From the NCBI GenBank assembly GCA_943736015.1, contig OX031066.1, positions 24,536,127 to 24,600,126 on the forward strand: a stretch of 64,000 nt of DNA, written 5' to 3'. Within the stretch, counting starts at the first letter, position 1. Each line of letters begins with the position of its first letter. The translations under genes and the position numbers were made by a program. Below are positions 58,580-64,000 of this stretch, one piece after another. The stretch is from Tridacna crocea. Taxonomy: Eukaryota; Mollusca; Bivalvia; Cardiida; Cardiidae. The notes below the pieces were generated by a model. It searched no databases and was not told the DNA's origin. It saw only the letters and a program-made list of their open reading frames with translations.

Positions 58580-60640
58580 AAAAAAAATCAAAGGACTGAT
58601 AGTCCTGAGAGTCGCCTGTAGGGTAATGGGTTAGAAGTTTTCGCCCTTTTTTGTTCAAATCTATTAAAAGCATTCAAAATACAAAATAACTTAACCATAA
58701 GACAGTATTACATATTTCTGAGTTGTCATCCTAAAATTCAAAATATCCGTATTAAAATTTACATTTAAAAAATGTGGTGGAAATTAAAATTTGGGCACCA
58801 GGACCAGCTTTAATGAGTTCAACGTTTTTTATTCACAGACAACACCCTTTACAAATAAAGACCAGGTTATCTTCTGGTATAGGATCTAGTGACATACTTT
58901 TAGACAAAAAATGCCCTTTTGCAACTCGCTCATATCTAATCTTAGCAGTCTGACAAAGTTTCATAAGTATTAGACTGAACATAAATGGGTTCTACAGCTC
59001 TATTACGGTTTCGTCTGATTTGACCTAATGACAATCTTAAGGCTTTTTCTTTTAACCCAAGGTGACCTATATTCAGTTTTGTCAAAGAAATTACTGAGAC
59101 AAACAGCCGGGCAATTTCATCATTATTGGACTGCACTGTAGCCTTTAGAGCACAAACAAATATTTGACTCAGTGATCTACCTGTCCTTTGAAAATAATTT
59201 GTTTTTGTTGTTGTCCAGGTTGAGGTTTTGACCAGCAATGGATTCTATGAATGTGGCTGCTACATCTCAATAAAATCTATAACCCAACAGCATGATCATC
59301 AGCCTTTAATATTTGTCTGCGTTTTATAACGTCCCAGGGATTATAGTGCTTCTACACCAATCGAAAATTGTCTACATGTATATTGCTTTGGTATAAATTA
59401 AATGTTTGCGATTCGCTTTATTACCCTTTACAAAAACCCTTCACAAGATTACAAACACTCCAATAAAGAACTTGTTGTTCGAGCGGGTAAACACTGATCT
59501 GTTCTATTATATTGAATTATAGCGGAGTGAAAAGTCAATTTCTCAGATTGCTGTTTGTTAGAACTGCGTAGTGTAAATTCAGATTTTGGCAGTTACAAAA
59601 GCACCTTTGCGTTCTAACACCCGCACTAATAAATTGTTGTTTAATAAATACTAGATCTAAGTTAATCGCTCATTGAAAAAAAAAAACAGCAAACTTTAAC
59701 AAATTTGGCCGTCTTTATGAACAAAAACCAATTAAATATAGTAAATTTCCAACCCTCTCCCTACATAGGTCGGTGCACGCTGAAAGTAAAGGCCAGTTCA
59801 GCGACTGATTCCTAAATATGTAAATTCATAAAGATTTCCGTGGTGCAAATGACGTTTATACGTCACGTGATTACGAGATCTATATTTGTCGCAAACCTAC
59901 ATTCCAGAAAACACCTGGAAAGCGATAACTTGGTACAGCCTAGAACCGTGTACATTGCGTACGCTATGTACGATCTCTGGTGCACCTAGAATATGGGTGT
60001 GCAAAGTATCTAAAGTCTAGATTAAAAAGCTGGGAAGAAGCAACGTGTAAGAATGTCTAAGAAGGCAATCTAACCATTCCATGTCGTTAAAAATTCGTTT
60101 AAAAAAATAGCCTACTGTTGACATGTTAACTCGGCATCGCCTTCCTCTGTCCAATCATAGGTTGAGCGCTGAATTGAAATAAGGCTTGCAGTTAGGATTG
60201 TAAGATTGTAAGAGTTAGAGTATACTTCTAATGGGTAATTATCAGACAGTTTTCACTGAGAATTGTCCTCAAATAGAAGCAGAAAAGATGCTTGTAATTG
60301 AAGATTTCTTACCGTGTCCGCAGACTTGTTTAGTTCACGGCAGGTATTTTTACATATATACGTAATGCGCTATTTTTAGAGATGATGTCTTACACAGACA
60401 TCAGGCTAATGTTTACCCTTGTGGACGAAATGATTATTTCAAAGGTTTGAACCGTTAAACAGCTCAGTCTTTAAAGACATATTCATCATCACAAAGGCAC
60501 AATTGTAAATTCTTTACAACAGAAAAAAACTGGGTTGTTCACCGAATTATTAGAAAACTGTTTTATCTCGTAAACCGGAACTTGGAACAGGAAGCAGTAC
60601 AAGGCCGGAGGTATGCTTACGTCACCCCATAGATCAAGAC
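58580..60640. other. Two kilobases without recognised repeats or genes
   Basis: I found no member of the families above and no convincing frame. A 98-residue minus frame (58942-59238) shows no known motif and no codon bias I can see. This may be single-copy sequence. Confidence 0.5.
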
Positions 60641-60653
60641 CATAACAATGAGA

Positions 60654-60676
60654 GCCTGTTTGCTACGCAAACAGGC
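60654..60676. repeat. Short perfect hairpin
   Basis: GCCTGTTTGC - TAC - GCAAACAGGC, a 10-bp stem with a 3-base loop. It is not followed by a T-run. Confidence 0.7.
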
Positions 60677-60719
60677 GACTCAATAAGTTGCAGAGAAAAG
60701 GGCAATGGATCATAAATAC

Positions 60720-60780
60720 ATTTTTATTTTCCAGCACTTACTCCCTTTTCCACAATATTTATTAAAAGCCTCTCATCTCG
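60720..60780 (+). repeat. Family A fragment
   Basis: 'CCAGCACTTACTCCCTTTTC' and 'CACAATATTTATTAAAAGCC' match the closing arm and following part of A. Confidence 0.5.
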
Positions 60781-60786
60781 CACTGC

Positions 60787-60857
60787 GTTGGCTGACCTGG
60801 GTCGAAAATTTTTGAAGATGCATTTATTAAACCCCCATTTCATAGAGCACAGCTCAA
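60787..60857 (-). repeat. Family D end fragment
   Basis: 'TTGGCTGACCTGGGTCGAAA' then 'AACCCCCATTTCATAGAGCA'. Confidence 0.55.
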
Positions 60858-60931
60858 ATAATTCAGCCAATCAGGAGTTACCTTTCTGTATAAATGTAAC
60901 CCATCACGCAAAAAGTGACCTTCTGGGTACT

Positions 60932-60998
60932 GCGAAAAGTGTCAACTCTCGGCACACTGCGCGAATTGCGCAGTGTGCCCAGAGTTGACACTTTTCGC
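60932..60998. repeat. HH hairpin, relative of the D and E hairpins
   Basis: A 67-bp near-perfect hairpin: GCGAAAAGTGTCAACTCTCG pairs with AGAGTTGACACTTTTCGC, core GCACACTGCGCGAATTGCGC. The outer arm GCGAAAAGTGTC is shared with D/E, but the inner arm differs. Confidence 0.75.
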
Positions 60999-61504
60999 GT
61001 TATTAAAATAACCTGCACTATCGTTGATCTGTTTTCATCTAATTGATGTACAGAATTTCCAGATGGCTCCTTTTTGCCTGATGGGACACAAATCTAGAAT
61101 TAGTCTCAAAATGAAATGTAAAATAGTTCGTTAATACGAACCCACCTCTCCTACATATAACTTCAAAAGCAGTTATCTGTATATATATCAAGGTCAACAT
61201 GCCCCACATCATTCGATTGCATTTTGATCTTGTCGCCGTTTTATATTATATATCAAGAACCACAGAGCTTTATAATAATCTAATTACGAGTCGACGTCCA
61301 TGAAATTATGTTCTATTCACATTTGTAGGTCAGATACAGTTACTAGCCTCAGAACTCTGCCGAAATTCCATTTAGATACAATTATGTTGTCGTGTTCTTC
61401 GGAGAACTTTCGGTAGGCAGAGTCTATTTAGATACTATACTACTCAAACTTTGATATGGATCACTTCCATATTTCTGTATTGGTTAATATGTTACAACAG
61501 TTTT
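60999..61504. other. No recognised feature; small inverted repeat at about 61350-61425
   Basis: ACTCTGCCGAAA (61355) and TTTCGGTAGGCAGAGT (61409) are inverted, each followed by CATTTAGATAC-like sequence. Otherwise nothing. Confidence 0.45.
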
Positions 61505-61708
61505 GCACATAGTCTCTACGATGTTATAAAATTCTAGATCTGTCTAAGTTGAAAGCATTTTCTGACCAAAAACTATATGCAACGTGCACAATGATGTCTG
61601 TCATAGGATAGAAAACATCGTTGGAAAAGGAGAAAATGCTGGCATCCAACAATGTTTTCCAAAGTCTTCTTTCTCAGTATCTTTAACAGTCGGCATTGTG
61701 AGGCATCA
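61505..61708 (+). mobile_element. Family A element lacking one hairpin arm
   Basis: 'AGAAAACATCGTTGGAAAAG' + GAGAAAATGCTGG is followed at once by CATCCAACAATGTTTTCC; the closing arm is deleted, as in 55505-55690. 'GTTGAAAGCATTTTCTGACC' marks the left half. Confidence 0.65.
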
Positions 61709-61879
61709 AAGATCCATTTCCACTGGTATTTTATTGATCAGTGTAGCAATGTAACAATGTAAAACCATATTTGATACATGCCACATATATATATTTAGAG
61801 TGAACCTTTTAGGGTGGTCCCTAGCAAATTTTGAGTAGTATAAGTGCATTGCTTTTACAAGGCTACGTTAATCCGCTCC

Positions 61880-62336
61880 TTAACCCTTTATAGAAAGACC
61901 ACAAATTATTAGACTTGTAATACTAGAGGGAAGTTGCAGACAGTATACTAAAAGTGTCCCCAAATGACTGAAATTGTCTTACTTTAGTTCAGTGTATTTA
62001 TTTTATATCGATTGAAAAACAATTTCATACAACTTACACTTATCTCAACGGATTCTGCTTCCTGGGAACTACACCACTGCCTCTGCCAAATGTGTGGATC
62101 AGTGAAAAACCCTATAGTTGACAACCGCTTCCGGGTATCAAACTCGGGACCATATGGATAAGAGGCCGACGCTCTACCTCACATGCCACGTGCGGCACTC
62201 ATAGATAGGTAATGAAACAAATGCGGGAAAAAAGGAGAAAAAGCTGTTTACCACCATTTTCTCCTTTTCCCACTAGGTTTTAAGAGCAGTCTTACTTATG
62301 GTCATTGAAATAAGGGATTGTTTGGGAAAGGATTAA
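61880..62336 (+). mobile_element. Family A element split by a SINE
   Basis: TTAA (61880-61883) then CCCTTTATAGAAAGACC; the right half resumes after the SINE with hairpin 'AAAGGAGAAAAAGCTGTTTA' / 'CCACCATTTTCTCCTTTTC' and ends GATTGTTTGGGAAAGGA with TTAA (62333-62336). Confidence 0.7.
61985..62205 (-). mobile_element. SINE family N inside family A
   Basis: Tail 'TATTTATTTTATATCGATTG', body 'CTTCCTGGGAACTACACCAC', minus-strand B-box region GAGTTTGATACCCGG and A-box region 'GTGAGGTAGAGCGTCGGCC'. I could not define its target duplication. Confidence 0.75.
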
Positions 62337-62348
62337 AACATTTTACGC

Positions 62349-62369
62349 ATCTCTCTCTCTCTCTCTCTT
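62349..62369 (+). repeat. (TC)n microsatellite
   Basis: Ten uninterrupted TC dinucleotides. Confidence 0.9.
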
Positions 62370-62534
62370 AAATGTGTTAAAGATGCAACCTTACAGCTAG
62401 AGAGTAAAGAAACGCTGTTACAAATTTACAATGTATAGAAGCTAGATAGTAGTGTAGATAAATCAAAGCGATGAGAGCACTGAAGTGGCAGTCAACCAAC
62501 TAAGCAAATAAATACCTTTTAGGTTGAAAGGAGA

Positions 62535-63140
62535 GTACTCATAACAAAGTTAGAATTATTCGTGTATTGGTGATCTCCCTTTGACAATAAGTTGGAATCA
62601 TGAGTAACACCTCTGAATAGTATGATGCATGATGGGAAGGGAGAGAAACCATGTAACAATATCGAATAAAATTAAGTTTGTACCTGAAAACCATGATTTT
62701 GAAATATATACTGGCCTTTAACATTAAATTCCCAACATTACAAGCTATCATTTCGATCTATAAATATTCATGTCCTATCAAATGTAGTAGCGCGAAATCA
62801 TGAGATGAACAAGCCATGGGACAAACTGGTTTTTGACTAAGCGATCGGCAGACAGATTTTTGTATCATTTTGCCAATAGAAAGCTATGAGCGTGTAAAGC
62901 TATTTTCAATAATAAATTAGTATTTCCATGATCGATGGCCTCACCCAGTTTATTTCAACATGCCATTTCCGATTAAGAATCTGAAAACCTCATTTGTCTG
63001 AGAAAAATTGAGTTTAATTGGGTTTATTTCCTTCGGCTTTGCACAAAACACAATACATTGTCTTCGAAATTCAATATTGAACTCATAGTACTATTGTCTT
63101 CGACAAATACCACAAAAATCGACTAAAACCATAAACTATG
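62535..63140 (+). repeat. Family X 600-bp dispersed repeat, copy 2
   Basis: Colinear with 19555-20140: 'TCGTGTATTGGTGATCTCCC', 'ATTAAGTTTGTACCTGAAAA', 'GATCGATGGCCTCACCCAGT', 'ATTCAATATTGAACTCATAG'. Confidence 0.7.
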
Positions 63141-63594
63141 GCTAGTTGCAATAGAATTTTCTATACGTCGTAATCTGTGCAACCTTACAATCGCCAGGGG
63201 TAAAATTTGGCAAAAAGATACAAAAATGGGTATAATCTTATAAAATTAAGGTAAAATTGGTTACAAAACTGGATAGAAACGAGTGAAGATGCGTCTATAA
63301 GTTATGCTTACAAGAAACAAGAAATTCGACTGGCACCTTTCGACAATAAAAATTGTTTCATCCATGTAATTATCTTTTTACAATTTTACAGAAACATCCC
63401 ACACAGACCGTTTTATAAGAAATTTTAGAAGGAATTATTTTATTAATGATCTTTATGCCTTCCTCGAATACCACTATTAAATCTCTGATCTCTGCAGTAT
63501 CGTGGGAGGAAAATTAAGCTAATGGATGATGTAATCGTCAGGTAGCTTACTTTGAAGGTTTTGGTCTTTTAAAATAACTTCCGCAAGGAGGGAT
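63141..63594. other. No recognised feature
   Basis: AT-rich spacer. Confidence 0.5.
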
Positions 63595-63900
63595 TTTTCA
63601 AATACTGACCTATCTAATTTGAGCATTTTGGGTACAGAATCGGACTACTTTTCAAAACGATAATCGTTACTTCGAATTTCAAAATAGTGAAAAAAATCCC
63701 TTACTCATGAAACGCTACCTAGTAACAGGCTAGATTTTTCCACAGTTGTATTGTTTATAAACTTTTTCTCCACTGCTACTTTTTTAGCGGCAAGTTTTAT
63801 AGTTTACACACCGCGTACTGATGATTATCCTGTACAGGTTAGTGATGCGTCAAAGCAGACAGCTCGATTCGAAGAATGTGACATGCGCAGACAACGTGGT
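63595..63900 (+). repeat. Family T dispersed repeat, copy 5
   Basis: 'GACCTATCTAATTTGAGCAT', 'GACTACTTTTC', 'CTCCACTGCTACTTTTTTAG' and 'TTCGAAGAATGTGACATGCG'. The 77-residue frame from 63751 lies in it and has no motif. Confidence 0.65.
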
Positions 63901-63956
63901 TTATTTTTGTATCAAAAACTGCTCAATGGAAATCGGTCATTGCACAAGTCAAGTTC

Positions 63957-64000
63957 AGGACCTGTATTCACTAACCATTCTTGAGAATATTCTTAGTCTG
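63957..64000. repeat. Family G left arm, cut by window edge
   Basis: 'GGACCTGTATTCACTAACCA' and TTCTTGAGAATATTCTTAG match the left terminus of G. Confidence 0.65.

Noticed and set aside
60654-60676. Rho-independent terminator
   Set aside because: There is a stem-loop but no T-run, and the organism is a eukaryote.

Overview
This window looks like repeat-rich, AT-rich intergenic or intronic DNA from a metazoan, most likely a bivalve mollusc. The bivalve call rests on repeats I recognise from general knowledge of bivalve genomes: long elements beginning near 'GGGCCAAGATGGCCCT' and 'GCTCACCTGA' and ending 'CTCAGGTGAGCTAAAAA', a relative with 'GACCCCAGG' and a (GGAC)n-rich end, and roughly 145-bp monomers with 'CCATAACTTC...' and 'CACCATCATG...'. 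Some hairpin repeats (core 'AGCCTGCGCAG...') remind me of dreissenid mussels, but I cannot confirm that here. I found no intact protein-coding gene. The only protein signatures are two matching Tc1/mariner transposase N-terminal remnants (9954-10088 and 30017-30115) and an unidentified 70-codon open stretch (13347-13559). The other long open frames lie in repeats, CT-rich sequence or unrecognised DNA.

At least half of the window is made of short non-autonomous DNA elements. I name families by letter. A (about 35 copies), B and C are about 220-bp elements flanked by TTAA, with CCCTTT-type inverted ends and a central near-perfect hairpin, which fits piggyBac-type (or other TTAA-specific) MITEs. 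D and E carry a GC-rich AGCCTGCGCAG hairpin; E is a double hairpin with long terminal inverted repeats. F, H, R and S have a 120-160 bp terminal hairpin plus a 200-350 bp tail, usually with TGACGTCA-like motifs. G is a 200-bp fold-back built round an ATTGG palindrome. I is a short hairpin. K, T, X, AA and EE are dispersed repeats without an obvious hairpin. J and N are tRNA-derived SINEs, and P is a Tc1 deletion derivative. Smaller items are a 26-bp minisatellite (46.7-47.7 kb), a CT-rich tract (29.0-29.5 kb), a 98-bp tandem repeat (V, 38.0-38.6 kb) and short iterated motifs.

Layout: 0-6 kb is dense in A, D and H. 6-13 kb holds G, J, D, L, E, Tc1 and F. 13-21 kb is sparser, with SINEs and F. 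21-28 kb is a dense block of C, A, E and T. 30.6-32.7 kb is one long bivalve repeat with a 700-bp PIF/Harbinger-like insertion. 33-44 kb has F, H, A, E and S. 45.2-46.7 kb has no recognised repeat and is followed by the minisatellite. 48-58 kb is again nested elements. 58.6-60.6 kb is the longest featureless stretch.

Nesting lets several target sites be read directly by comparing filled and empty copies: TTAA for A and B, TAA for the 700-bp element, CTTTT for a 292-bp element inside F, and 9-bp duplications for a 579-bp and a 413-bp element. SINEs show 11-14 bp duplications. The most unusual observation is that the hairpin arms of related families (A versus B, and D versus E) differ by paired changes that keep base-pairing. 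All family identities were judged by eye, without alignment software, so boundaries of degraded copies are approximate.
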